Assembly (NCBI GenBank): GCA_013329175.1
Contig: DUKR01000122.1
Span: 15,335-36,510, forward strand
DNA from: Candidatus Woesearchaeota archaeon
GTDB taxonomy: Archaea; Nanobdellota; Nanobdellia; Woesearchaeales; UBA11716
Reading direction: 5' to 3'
DNA length: 21,176 nt
Shown: positions 1-6,852 of the stretch, piece after piece
Numbering within the stretch: the first letter of the stretch is position 1
Layout: every line of letters starts with the position of its first letter
Position numbers and translations under genes: made by a program
The notes under the pieces: generated by a model
Database searches by the model: none
The model's input: only the letters and a program-made list of their open reading frames with translations
Told to the model about the DNA's origin: nothing

Positions 1-152
1 GTGAAATTGCTCATGGAAATTCCATCATGCTTTGCATCCGCACCCATCCTTCATACCAAAAGGCGCAGCGCTCTAATACTGAGGCGATGGCTGCGGAAAT
101 GCCTGCAATACATGCCCTGCAGCAAGCGCAGCCCGAGCATTTTTTGTTATCA

Positions 153-369
153 CTTTTCTTTCTTCACTCTTTTTCTTCGTTTTTGTTCTCCCTCGGAATT
201 GACAAGTGCACTATGCTCTGCAACGAATGGGATGAAGATACGCAATGATCGTTGAAGCGATGGGAGGAGTGCTCATGCTTTTTTCTAATGAGCTTTGGGG
301 GAATGCCCGCCCCCCATGAGGCTGCTTCCTTCCTCTTCTGCAGGGTTTTTCCGGAGAGTGAAGTATTGC
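153..369 (+). repeat. Intergenic repeat element, copy R1 (upstream of purN)
   Basis: This non-coding stretch aligns by eye with 2755-2932 and 12494-12732. It starts with a T-rich tract nearly the same as that at 12494, followed by a shared CCCTCGGAAT. A middle block around 223-267 keeps AACGAA, CGCA and GAAGCGATG. The 22 bases at 287-308 are identical to 12644-12665 and differ by one base from 2850-2871. It ends with GTGAAGTATTGC at 358-369, just before the purN TATA box. Short open frames cross it, but the matching copies lie outside genes, so I treat it as non-coding. The function is unknown; it could be a structured RNA, an extended promoter element or a miniature repeat. Confidence 0.7.
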
Positions 370-382
370 GGGCTGAAGAAAC

Positions 383-390
383 ATTTAAAA
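383..390 (+). promoter_or_regulatory. TATA box of purN-purH
   Basis: ATTTAAAA lies 13 bases after the end of repeat R1. An archaeal start site about 25 bases downstream would fall near 411, almost at the first coding bases of purN, so the mRNA leader should be very short or absent. Confidence 0.55.
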
Positions 391-442
391 ACACTCTCCC
401 AACCCATAGAGCAACGGTGACGCTAGAATCCTAAAGATTGCC

Positions 443-1018
443 GTGCTCGGTTCAACGAAAGGAACTTCTCTGCAGCCTATAATTGACGCTATCAACCAAA
501 AGACGTTGCCAGGCGTTGCCATCAAAATCATCATCAGCAACAAGAGGGATGCAGGAATCATCGAGCGCGCAAGGCGCCATAAGATCGAGTATGCAGTCAT
601 CGAATCCAAAGGCAAAGAGAGAGAAGCCTTTGGCCATGAGGTAAGCAGCCTTCTCAGGGGGAAAGAGATTGGCCTCATCCTCCTCATCGGCTACATGCGC
701 ATCCTCTCTGATGGCTTTATTGCGGATTGGAAAGGGAAGATGCTCAACGTCCATCCATCGCTATTGCCTAAGTTTGCCGGCGGAATGGACATGCAGGTTC
801 ACGCTGAAGTGCTTGATGCAGGCGAGAAGGAATCAGGCTGCACTGTCCACTTTGTGACTGAAGAGGTAGACGGCGGGCCCATCGTCGTCCAGAAGAAGTG
901 CGCCATCTCAGAGGACGAGACGCCAGAAACCCTCAAGCAGAAGGTCCAGGCGCTAGAAGGCGAGGCCTTCATCGAGGCAATCGGGCTGTTCAGGGATGGG
1001 AAGATTGGGCGCACATGA
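443..1018 (+). CDS. purN: Phosphoribosylglycinamide formyltransferase (GAR transformylase)
   Basis: The enzyme transfers a formyl group from 10-formyl-tetrahydrofolate to GAR, an early step of purine synthesis in the cytoplasm. Counting from the GTG at 443, the family's catalytic Asn and His are at about 102 and 104 in LNVHPSLLPK, and the catalytic Asp is at about 143 in EEVDGGPIV. HFVTEEVDGGP is typical of the family. The length (191 aa) is normal. The start is a problem: the frame is open back to 410 and the first strand (K-I-A-V-L) begins before 443, but no ATG, GTG or TTG exists there in frame. A GTG at 417, well placed for the TATA box, is in another frame. A non-standard start or a one-base deletion or sequencing error is possible. 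purH follows 19 bases later, so they form an operon. Confidence 0.88.
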   Translation: MLGSTKGTSLQPIIDAINQKTLPGVAIKIIISNKRDAGIIERARRHKIEYAVIESKGKEREAFGHEVSSLLRGKEIGLILLIGYMRILSDGFIADWKGKMLNVHPSLLPKFAGGMDMQVHAEVLDAGEKESGCTVHFVTEEVDGGPIVVQKKCAISEDETPETLKQKVQALEGEAFIEAIGLFRDGKIGRT

Positions 1019-1037
1019 CATTCATAGGGGATACGCC

Positions 1038-2666
1038 ATGGTAAAGCGGGCATTGATTTCAGTCTCGGACAAGGCAGGCATCGTTGAGTTTGCAGTTGCT
1101 TTGCAGAAGGAAGGCATTGAAATCCTCTCGACAGGGGGGACGGCGAAGCTGCTCAGGGACAACGGGATTGTGGTCAAGGAAGTGTCTGAGCAAACAGGCC
1201 ACCCTGAGATCCTCAGCGGAAGGGTCAAGACCCTGCACCCGAGAATCCATGCAGGCATCCTTGCTAATAGGGACAGCGAGGAGCACATGCAGGCTCTTGT
1301 AAAATACGCTGTTGACGAGATAGACCTTGTGGTCGTCAATCTCTATCCATTCCAGAAGACGATTGAGCGGGAGAATGCTTCCCTAGCTGAGGCTATCGAG
1401 AACATTGATATCGGCGGGCCTGCAATGGTTCGCTCAGCGGCAAAGAACTTTGAGCACGTCGCAGTAGTTGTCAGTCCTGAAGACTACCCGCAGATTATCA
1501 ATGAGATACAGAAGCACAAAGCAATAACCCAAGTGACCATGAGGAAGCTTGCGCTCAAGGCCTTCCAGCACACTGCATTCTATGACACGCTTATCGCAAT
1601 GTATCTTCATTCCATGTTTGAGGCAGGCACCATGCCTGACACCTACCTCCTTGGCGCAAGCAAAAAGCAGAGCCTGCGCTATGGAGAAAATCCCCATCAG
1701 GAAGCTGCATTTTACGTTGATCCCTTAAGGAGCACGTCCAATATAGCTTTGGCTAAGCAGCTGCAGGGGAAGGAGCTGTCATACAACAACTACCTCGACA
1801 TGGATGCTGCTTTTGAGCTTGTCCATGAATTTGAGTATCCAGCAGCAACGGTCATCAAGCATACCAATCCCTGCGGGGCAGCTGTTGGCAAGAGCGCTGA
1901 GGAGGCGCTTGAGAAGGCATACAATGCCGATCCAATGTCAGCATTCGGCTGCATCATCGCTTTGAACAGAGGCTGCACCAAGGCATGCGCAGAGTTCCTG
2001 AAGGATAAGTTCATTGAAGTTATAGTCGCACCCTCATTTGATGATGATGCCAAGGCCATCCTCTCCTCAAAGAAGAGCCTGCGCCTGATGGAGACTGGCC
2101 CTCTTGAGAAGAAGAAAGCAAGCAGATTAACCCTCAAGAAAATAAGCGGCGGCCTGCTTGTGCAGAGCAAAAGCTTCCCCCAGATAAGGCTTGACATCGA
2201 GATAATTGACAAGCTGCCAACGCGGGATGACTTCAATGAGCTTCTCATGGCATGGAAAAAGGACATGGCAAAGCCATGGCAGCGCTTCTTCTGCGTCACC
2301 AAGAGAAAGCCGGCAAAAGAAGAGCTTGCTGACCTGATTTTTGCCTGGAAAGTGAACAAGCACGTAAAGTCAAATGCTGTGCTGTATGCAAAGGGCCTTG
2401 TGACTGTCGGTATCGGCGCGGGCCAGATGTCACGTGTTGACTCTACCATCATTGCTTCCCAAAAGGCAGGCGACAGGGCAAAGGGGGCAGCGATGTCTTC
2501 AGATGCCTTTTTCCCGTTCAGGGACGGGATTGACGAGGCTGCGAAAGTGGGGATAACCTCTATCATCCAGCCTGGCGGGTCCATAAGGGATAAGGAGGCA
2601 ATTGAGGCAGCAGATCAGCACAGCATGGCGATGCTGTTTACCGGAATCAGGCTGTTTAAGCACTAG
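1038..2666 (+). CDS. purH: Bifunctional AICAR transformylase / IMP cyclohydrolase
   Basis: PurH formylates AICAR with 10-formyl-THF and closes the ring to IMP. The N-terminal cyclohydrolase half (about 1-200) has STGGTAKLL, SGRVKTLHPRIHAGIL and NIDIGGPAMVRSAAKN. The transformylase half has LRYGENPHQ, the catalytic Lys-His at 274-275 in KHTNPCG, SAFGCIIALN, GIGAGQMSRVDS, DAFFPFRDG and the end GIRLFKH. I chose ATG 1038, preceded by GGGG, because MVKRALISVSDKAGI is the family N-terminus; an in-frame ATG at 996 would overlap purN. At 542 aa it is a little longer than usual. The extra length is a segment of about 25 residues after GGLLVQ containing LPTRDDFNELLMAWKK. Many archaea use other enzymes for these steps, so a full bacterial-type PurH is notable here. 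Confidence 0.95.
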   Translation: MVKRALISVSDKAGIVEFAVALQKEGIEILSTGGTAKLLRDNGIVVKEVSEQTGHPEILSGRVKTLHPRIHAGILANRDSEEHMQALVKYAVDEIDLVVVNLYPFQKTIERENASLAEAIENIDIGGPAMVRSAAKNFEHVAVVVSPEDYPQIINEIQKHKAITQVTMRKLALKAFQHTAFYDTLIAMYLHSMFEAGTMPDTYLLGASKKQSLRYGENPHQEAAFYVDPLRSTSNIALAKQLQGKELSYNNYLDMDAAFELVHEFEYPAATVIKHTNPCGAAVGKSAEEALEKAYNADPMSAFGCIIALNRGCTKACAEFLKDKFIEVIVAPSFDDDAKAILSSKKSLRLMETGPLEKKKASRLTLKKISGGLLVQSKSFPQIRLDIEIIDKLPTRDDFNELLMAWKKDMAKPWQRFFCVTKRKPAKEELADLIFAWKVNKHVKSNAVLYAKGLVTVGIGAGQMSRVDSTIIASQKAGDRAKGAAMSSDAFFPFRDGIDEAAKVGITSIIQPGGSIRDKEAIEAADQHSMAMLFTGIRLFKH

Positions 2667-2732
2667 AGCATCTCTTCGGCATTGTATTAATAGCAAAGTG
2701 CTGTCAAAAAAATACGCCGAGAGCGGCTGACC

Positions 2733-2748
2733 ATGCCCTAAAGGGCAT
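2733..2748. repeat. Short perfect hairpin after purH
   Basis: ATGCCC, a TAAA loop and GGGCAT form a perfect 6-bp hairpin 67 bases after the purH stop. No T-tract follows, so it does not look like a simple terminator. It sits just ahead of the part of copy R2 that aligns with R3. Confidence 0.4.
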
Positions 2749-2754
2749 TACCAG

Positions 2755-2932
2755 CGAAAGTGCAATGAGAGGATGACCTGAAACGAAAGGGACGAGGCTG
2801 CGCATTGGCTGTGGAAGTGATGTGAGGTACGGCTAATGCCTTTTCACAGAATGAGTTTTGGGGGAATGCCCAGCTCCCCACGAGACTGCCACGCTCTTCC
2901 CAAATGAAGCCTTCAGGTGAGTGAAGTATTAC
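2755..2932 (+). repeat. Intergenic repeat element, copy R2 (upstream of the Fe-S carrier gene)
   Basis: The copy aligns closely with R3: CCTGAAACGAAA, then CGCATTGGCTGTGGAAG and GATG, then the 22-base core at 2850-2871. It lacks the leading T-rich tract of R1 and R3. GCATTGGC near 2810 can pair with GCTAATGC at 2832-2839 (one G-T wobble), enclosing GAAGTGATGTGAGG. The core can fold as TGGGG/CCCCA. The 3' end is a CTTCA-N6-TGAAG hairpin at 2911-2926 followed by TATTAC. Confidence 0.7.
2911..2926. promoter_or_regulatory. Palindrome CTTCA-N6-TGAAG before the Fe-S carrier promoter
   Basis: The arms are CTTCA and TGAAG with a GGTGAG loop, about 20 bases before the TATA-like box. The same arrangement appears before prs, and stronger six-base arms appear before the salvage operon and nadA. 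It could be an operator or the end hairpin of an RNA. Confidence 0.45.
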
Positions 2933-2945
2933 AGTCCAACAAAAC

Positions 2946-2986
2946 ACTTAAATACAACCGAGTTAACAATAGTCAAGGAGAGGTGG
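2946..2986 (+). promoter_or_regulatory. TATA-like box and ribosome binding site of the Fe-S carrier gene
   Basis: ACTTAAATA at 2946-2954 should start transcription near 2975. A strong GGAGAGGTGG at 2977-2986 lies 7 bases before the ATG at 2994 and fixes that start. The leader is therefore very short. Confidence 0.5.
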
Positions 2987-2993
2987 AATCACT

Positions 2994-3581
2994 ATGCCAA
3001 TAACAGAAAGCAGGCAGGAATCAACAAATGGGCACAAGCTGGCAATCACCAAGGATATGCTCATCGGCGCAGTGGTGCAGCGCTATCCGTCCTTAGCTGA
3101 AGTGCTCCTGAATGAAGGAGTGCATTGCGTTGGCTGCGGAGCAGCATACCACGAGACCATTGAGCAGGGCCTGGCCGGGCATGGCAAGAGTCCTGAAGAG
3201 ATTGATGCTGTCCTTGAGAATCTTAACGCATCAGTACCGAAGGAAGAAGGATCCTCTGAGACACTCTTTATCACCGAGATTGCCGCAAAGAAGGCAAAAG
3301 CTATTCTCGCTGAGCATGGCAAGGCTGAGCATGGCATCAGGGTCGAGGTCATTCCTGGCGGATGCTCTGGGATGCAGTATGCCTTTGATTTTGAGAATCA
3401 GGAAAGGGATGGCGACACCGTTATTGAGGTAGCTTCCGTCAAGTTCTACGCCGATAAGGAGAGCCTCACCATGCTCAGGGGGGCAAAAGTGGATTATGTA
3501 GATTCATTGCAAGGGGCAGGATTCAAGATAAGCAATCCGAATGCCAGAAGAACCTGCGGCTGCGGGCAGAGTTTCAGGTAG
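2994..3581 (+). CDS. DUF1858 domain fused to an A-type Fe-S cluster carrier (HesB/IscA-like)
   Basis: The C-terminal half (about 90-195) is an A-type Fe-S carrier: GGCSGMQY carries Cys124 and NPNARRTCGCG carries Cys188 and Cys190, the classic three cysteines with the usual spacing of about 64 residues. Such carriers hold clusters and pass them to apoproteins. The N-terminal part (about 15-80) resembles DUF1858, a small domain with a redox or cluster-linked CxxC, here Cys45-Val-Gly-Cys48 in GVHCVGCGAAYHETIEQGL. The two halves sit in one 195-aa chain joined by a short polar linker. The fusion may couple a redox disulfide or cluster site to the carrier, but that is inference. It is a single gene with its own promoter, converging on the regulator at 3600. 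NadA, encoded later in this window, is a possible Fe-S client. Confidence 0.85.
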   Translation: MPITESRQESTNGHKLAITKDMLIGAVVQRYPSLAEVLLNEGVHCVGCGAAYHETIEQGLAGHGKSPEEIDAVLENLNASVPKEEGSSETLFITEIAAKKAKAILAEHGKAEHGIRVEVIPGGCSGMQYAFDFENQERDGDTVIEVASVKFYADKESLTMLRGAKVDYVDSLQGAGFKISNPNARRTCGCGQSFR

Positions 3582-3599
3582 CTTGCAACTGGTTCCAAT

Positions 3600-4010
3600 T
3601 CACAGCCCAATCTTTCCATCCACCTCTTCGGCCACGGCCCGCAACTCTTTCATCGCCCTCAGAACGTCACGCTCCACCTCATCAACCAGTTCCTTAAGAT
3701 TGTCGACGCGAAGAGTATACGCATTGCGGGAATGCACCACAATACCCGACTCCATGAGCTTGTTCAGGTGATGAATCACAGTCCCCCTCGTCAATCCCGT
3801 CCTGTACGCCAATTCATCAGAGGTAGGGGGATGGGAGAGCTTTGCTGCTTTTATCAGTTCTACAAAAACCCGAAAGCAGGAGCTGTCCTTGTCCCGCAAA
3901 TTAAACAGGCCTAACGAGGTACCCAGCCACTGCAGGCGCTGGTTAAGCGTAGCTTCACTTGGTATCCTGTGCCTGATTATGGTGAATTTTTGCTGGTAAA
4001 TCCTGAGCAT
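3600..4010 (-). CDS. Winged-helix transcription regulator, divergent from groESL
   Basis: This protein of about 136 aa carries a helix-turn-helix in the middle (SDELAYRTGLTRGTVIHHL, then a wing with SGIVVHSRNAYTL). A charged helical C-terminus (VDEVERDVLRAMKELRAVAEEV) could dimerise. The fold type resembles ArsR/MarR-like archaeal regulators, but I cannot name a family. The frame is open to 4106, yet a TATA box (TATTTATA, 4034-4041) lies inside that extension about 26 bases before GTG 4016 / ATG 4010, so a leaderless start at 4010 is preferred. It reads away from groES with overlapping promoters. The position suggests it controls the chaperone genes, as Phr does in Pyrococcus, but no sequence link to Phr was established. 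Confidence 0.7.
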   Translation of the reverse strand: MLRIYQQKFTIIRHRIPSEATLNQRLQWLGTSLGLFNLRDKDSSCFRVFVELIKAAKLSHPPTSDELAYRTGLTRGTVIHHLNKLMESGIVVHSRNAYTLRVDNLKELVDEVERDVLRAMKELRAVAEEVDGKIGL

Positions 4011-4033
4011 GTACACTTCAAGCGATACAAGCC

Positions 4034-4041
4034 TATAAATA
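4034..4041 (-). promoter_or_regulatory. TATA box of the winged-helix regulator
   Basis: On the minus strand this reads TATTTATA. Its centre is about 26 bases before 4012, so the transcript should begin at the GTG/ATG start pair. This is the main reason for shortening the open frame. Confidence 0.5.
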
Positions 4042-4061
4042 CCTTGCGCTTGCAGTAGAGA

Positions 4062-4094
4062 AATCTTTAAATATAACCTACCTTTTATAACCTT
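4062..4094 (+). promoter_or_regulatory. groESL promoter with paired TATAACCT repeats
   Basis: Two TATA-like stretches (CTTTAAATATA and TTTTATAA) are followed by identical TATAACCT boxes at 4072-4079 and 4086-4093, 14 bases apart. They lie between the divergent genes and overlap the likely start region of groES. The repeated box could be an operator. The leader of roughly 45-65 bases ends in GGAGGTGG at 4143-4150, ahead of ATG 4158. Confidence 0.45.
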
Positions 4095-4157
4095 AGTTGA
4101 CTTCAAACCAACAAAGAAGAATTAAACCGCTAAGAAGCTATTGGAGGTGGCTCAAGC

Positions 4158-4430
4158 ATGGAATTACAACCCATAGGTGAGCGAGTGCTCATCAGGCCTG
4201 TTAAGAAAGAGGAGAAAACAAAGGGTGGCATCTATCTGCCGGATTCAGCGCAGGAAAAGCGCAAAGAGGGGGAAGTCATCGCCGCAGGTGCCTACAAGGA
4301 CGGCAAGGATCTGCCATTGAAGAAAGGCGACAGGATTATCTATGGCGGTTACAGCTCTGAGGAGCTTAAGGTCGGCGACGAAGAGTACGTCATGATAGAT
4401 TTCAAGGACGTGCTGGCCAGATTCAGGTAA
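4158..4430 (+). CDS. groES: Co-chaperonin GroES (Cpn10)
   Basis: GroES forms the lid of the group I chaperonin cage. The 90-aa chain has the Cpn10 pattern: PIGERVLIRPVKKEEKTKGGIYLPDSA with the mobile loop, then GEVIAAG, LKKGDRIIYGGYSSEEL and the end YVMIDFKDVLARF. The length is usual for bacterial GroES. A strong GGAGGTGG lies 7 bases before the ATG, and groEL starts 12 bases after the stop with its own GGAGGG. Most archaea have group II chaperonins, which need no GroES, so this pair points to acquisition from bacteria, as in Methanosarcina. Confidence 0.95.
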   Translation: MELQPIGERVLIRPVKKEEKTKGGIYLPDSAQEKRKEGEVIAAGAYKDGKDLPLKKGDRIIYGGYSSEELKVGDEEYVMIDFKDVLARFR

Positions 4431-4442
4431 GGAGGGAGCACT

Positions 4443-6080
4443 ATGACAGCAAAACACATCATCTACCATGACGATGCACGCCATGCCATCATGCGGGGCA
4501 TCGACAAGCTTGCAAACGCAGTGAAGATTACCCTTGGTCCAAAGGGAAGGTATGTCATTCTTGAGAAGAGCTTTGGCTCGCCGCAGATAACAAACGACGG
4601 CGTGACCATTGCCAAAGAGATTGAGTTCAAGGACAAGTTTGAGAACATGGGCGCACAGCTCGTGAAGGAAGTGGCTGAGAAGACTCAGGAGAACTCAGGC
4701 GACGGCACAACTACCGCAACGCTATTGACCCAGGCGATTGTCCGTGAAGGATTGCGGATTATCACTGCAGGCGCCAATCCCATAGAGGTCAAGAGGGGCA
4801 TTGACAAGGCCAACCATGTTGTTGCCGAGTTCCTGACTCAGCACACCATAGACGTGAAGGACAAGGTTGCGCAGGTTGCAACAATCTCTGCAAACAACGA
4901 TGAGGAGATAGGCAACCTGATTGCCCAAGCCATCCGGAAGGTCGGGGCAAACGGAGTCATAACTGTCGAGGAGGCAAAGTCCTTTGAAACATCGCTTACA
5001 GTTGTCGAGGGCATGGAATTTGAAGAAGGGTACGTCAGCCCCTACATGATAACTGAAAAGGACAAGCAGGAAGCAATCCTTGACGATGCCTATGTCCTGC
5101 TCTATGACAAGAAAATATCAGCAGTCAAGGACATTGTTAAGGTGCTTGAGATTGTTGCCAAGGAGAATCGGTCACTTTTAATCGTGGCTGACGATCTTGA
5201 GGGCGAAGCACTTGCTACCATTGTCCTTAATCTGCTGCGCGGGACAATCAAGGTAGTTGCCGTGAAAAAGCCAGGCTTTGGCGACGAGCAGAAGGCCATG
5301 ATGGAGGACATAGCAGTCCTTACCGGCGGCAAAGTCATCTCTGAAGAAAAAGGGCTCAGCCTTGAAAGCGTCAAGGCCAGCGACTTGGGCCAGGCGAAAA
5401 GGATTAAGGTCAACAAGGAGAAGACTGTGGTCCTTGAGGGCAAAGGAAGAAGCGAAGCAATCAGGGAGCGGGCAAAGGCTATTGAGGCGCAGATAAAGGC
5501 AAGCGATTCTGAATCTGACAGAAAAGACCTGCAGAAGCGCCTTGCAAAGCTCACCGGAGGGGTTGCCGTCATCACCGTCGGCGCATCAACCGAAACTGAG
5601 TTGAGGGAGAAAAAGGACAGGATTGACGACGCAGTGCATGCCACAAAGGCAGCGCTTGAGGAAGGCATTGTCGCTGGCGGCGGAACCATGCTCATCAGGG
5701 CAATACCTGACCTTGAGAAGCTCAAGGTTGAGGGCGACCAGAAGATAGGGGTCGAGATTATCAGGCGGGCACTCACTGAGCCGACCAGACAGATAGCTCT
5801 CAACGCTGGCAAAGAGGCAGGGGTTATCATTGACCGTGTCATCAGGGAGAAGGGCAACGTTGGCTACAACGCAAAGACCGACAGTTTTGAGGATCTTGTC
5901 GTTTCAGGTGTCATTGACCCTACCAAAGTCGTCAAGAATTCCCTGATGAACGCAGCATCAATTGCGGGCATGGTATTGACTACCGAGGTCATGGTCGCTG
6001 ACGCTCCGAAGGAGAGCAAAGGAAGCGAGGAGCCTGACTTCTCAGGCATGGGAGGGATGGGCGGCATGCCGATGATGTGA
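4443..6080 (+). CDS. groEL: Group I chaperonin GroEL
   Basis: GroEL is the ATP-driven barrel that folds proteins together with GroES. Its 545 aa match the usual length. The ATP site shows LGPKGRYVILEKSFGSP and the GDGTTTAT loop at about 86-93. The catalytic Asp (398 in E. coli) corresponds to Asp396 in RIDDAVHATKAA, followed by EEGIVAGGG. The tail ends in a Gly-Met run (GMGGMGGMPMM) typical of group I. No frameshift or missing key residue was seen. It is the second gene of the groES-groEL operon. A T-rich run right after the stop suggests the transcript ends there. Confidence 0.97.
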   Translation: MTAKHIIYHDDARHAIMRGIDKLANAVKITLGPKGRYVILEKSFGSPQITNDGVTIAKEIEFKDKFENMGAQLVKEVAEKTQENSGDGTTTATLLTQAIVREGLRIITAGANPIEVKRGIDKANHVVAEFLTQHTIDVKDKVAQVATISANNDEEIGNLIAQAIRKVGANGVITVEEAKSFETSLTVVEGMEFEEGYVSPYMITEKDKQEAILDDAYVLLYDKKISAVKDIVKVLEIVAKENRSLLIVADDLEGEALATIVLNLLRGTIKVVAVKKPGFGDEQKAMMEDIAVLTGGKVISEEKGLSLESVKASDLGQAKRIKVNKEKTVVLEGKGRSEAIRERAKAIEAQIKASDSESDRKDLQKRLAKLTGGVAVITVGASTETELREKKDRIDDAVHATKAALEEGIVAGGGTMLIRAIPDLEKLKVEGDQKIGVEIIRRALTEPTRQIALNAGKEAGVIIDRVIREKGNVGYNAKTDSFEDLVVSGVIDPTKVVKNSLMNAASIAGMVLTTEVMVADAPKESKGSEEPDFSGMGGMGGMPMM

Positions 6081-6086
6081 TGAGCC

Positions 6087-6114
6087 ATTTTTTTTGCTTT
6101 TTGTATCCTTTTTA
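6087..6114 (+). terminator. T-rich terminator after groEL
   Basis: Three T-runs (TTTTTTTT, CTTTTT, CCTTTTT) follow the groEL stop within 35 bases with no clear hairpin. That is the usual archaeal termination signal. It separates groESL from grpE. Confidence 0.6.
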
Positions 6115-6186
6115 GGTTGCTGTTTATCTTATAGCTATGGACATCACTGCCCAATGCCAAGGCATATTGAATAAGGATTGACTGCA

Positions 6187-6852
6187 ATGCCATCCACAAA
6201 GCACGAGGAGAACATTAATGCCATCAAGAAAATGGCTGAAGAGTTCAAGAATGAATACAAGTATACGCTTGAAGAGGAGAAGCCTTCAGGCAATGATTCC
6301 GAAAATGGGGAAAAGAAGAAGGGCAGGACTGAGTGCAGGGCAGAAGACCTTCATGGCAAAAAGATTCTGGAGCTATCGGAGAGGAATGCAGACCTCATTG
6401 ATACCCTCAAGCGACTCCAGGCAGAGTTTGAGAACTATCAGAAACGTACCGAGAAAGAGAAGCAGCTTATCAGGGAGTATGCTGCAGCAGACGTCATAGA
6501 AAGGCTGCTGCCTGTGATTGATGCCATTGAGCTTGCCAAGAAGAACGCAGGAAACGAGGCAAGCTATAAGCAGGGCATTGAGTTGATTTTCAGGCAGCTG
6601 GCGGATATCCTGAAGGCCATGGGCCTTATGCCCATTGAAGCAAAAGGCAAGCCGTTCAGCCATGAGGAGCACGAGGTCATGCTCAGGGATCCCTCTAGCG
6701 AGAAAGAGGATACCGTGCTTGAGGAGCTGCAGAAGGGCTATCGCTTCAATGAGCGCATCATTAGGCATGCCAAAGTCAAGGTCGCCGCACCCATGGAGCA
6801 GGAAAAGGAGAATGGAACCCATGATGGACAACGTAACACAACCCAAAGTTAA
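6187..6852 (+). CDS. grpE: Nucleotide exchange factor GrpE
   Basis: GrpE releases ADP from DnaK. The N-terminal third is charged and low in complexity. A long helix follows (LIDTLKRLQAEFENYQKRTEKEKQLIREYA), then LLPVIDAIELAKKN and the beta-wing region with GLMPIEAKGKPFSHEEHEVM and ELQKGYRFNERIIRHAKVKV, all typical of GrpE. I chose ATG 6187, with AAGG about 10 bases ahead; a TTG at 6178 or an ATG at 6232 is possible. The 221 aa are slightly longer than most. The end overlaps the next gene by about 30 bases, so grpE, the DUF3467 gene and dnaK look co-transcribed. Confidence 0.93.
   Translation: MPSTKHEENINAIKKMAEEFKNEYKYTLEEEKPSGNDSENGEKKKGRTECRAEDLHGKKILELSERNADLIDTLKRLQAEFENYQKRTEKEKQLIREYAAADVIERLLPVIDAIELAKKNAGNEASYKQGIELIFRQLADILKAMGLMPIEAKGKPFSHEEHEVMLRDPSSEKEDTVLEELQKGYRFNERIIRHAKVKVAAPMEQEKENGTHDGQRNTTQS

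Noticed and set aside
1..255. Two overlapping open frames at the left edge (1-255 and 3-248)
   Set aside because: They run through the T-rich start of repeat R1, whose other copies are non-coding, and I recognise nothing in them. The tail of a gene cut by the edge cannot be excluded.
1790..2584. 264-aa reverse open frame inside purH
   Set aside because: It lies wholly opposite a clear purH and has low-complexity Ser/Leu-rich content, so it is a shadow of the real gene.
2905..2916. GAAGCCTTCAGG shared by R2, R3, grpE (near 6280) and dnaK (near 9056)
   Set aside because: In grpE and dnaK it simply encodes KPSG in a low-complexity stretch. The match is short and probably chance.
4011..4106. 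N-terminal extension of the winged-helix regulator
   Set aside because: A TATA box lies inside it at the right distance from GTG 4016 / ATG 4010.
5102..5857. 251-aa reverse open frame inside groEL
   Set aside because: It is opposite conserved GroEL sequence and Ser-rich with no recognisable motif.
6635..6820. Upstream extension of the DUF3467 frame
   Set aside because: It lies inside grpE and is Arg/Ser-rich, with no family match. The GGAG and ATG at 6821 fit better.
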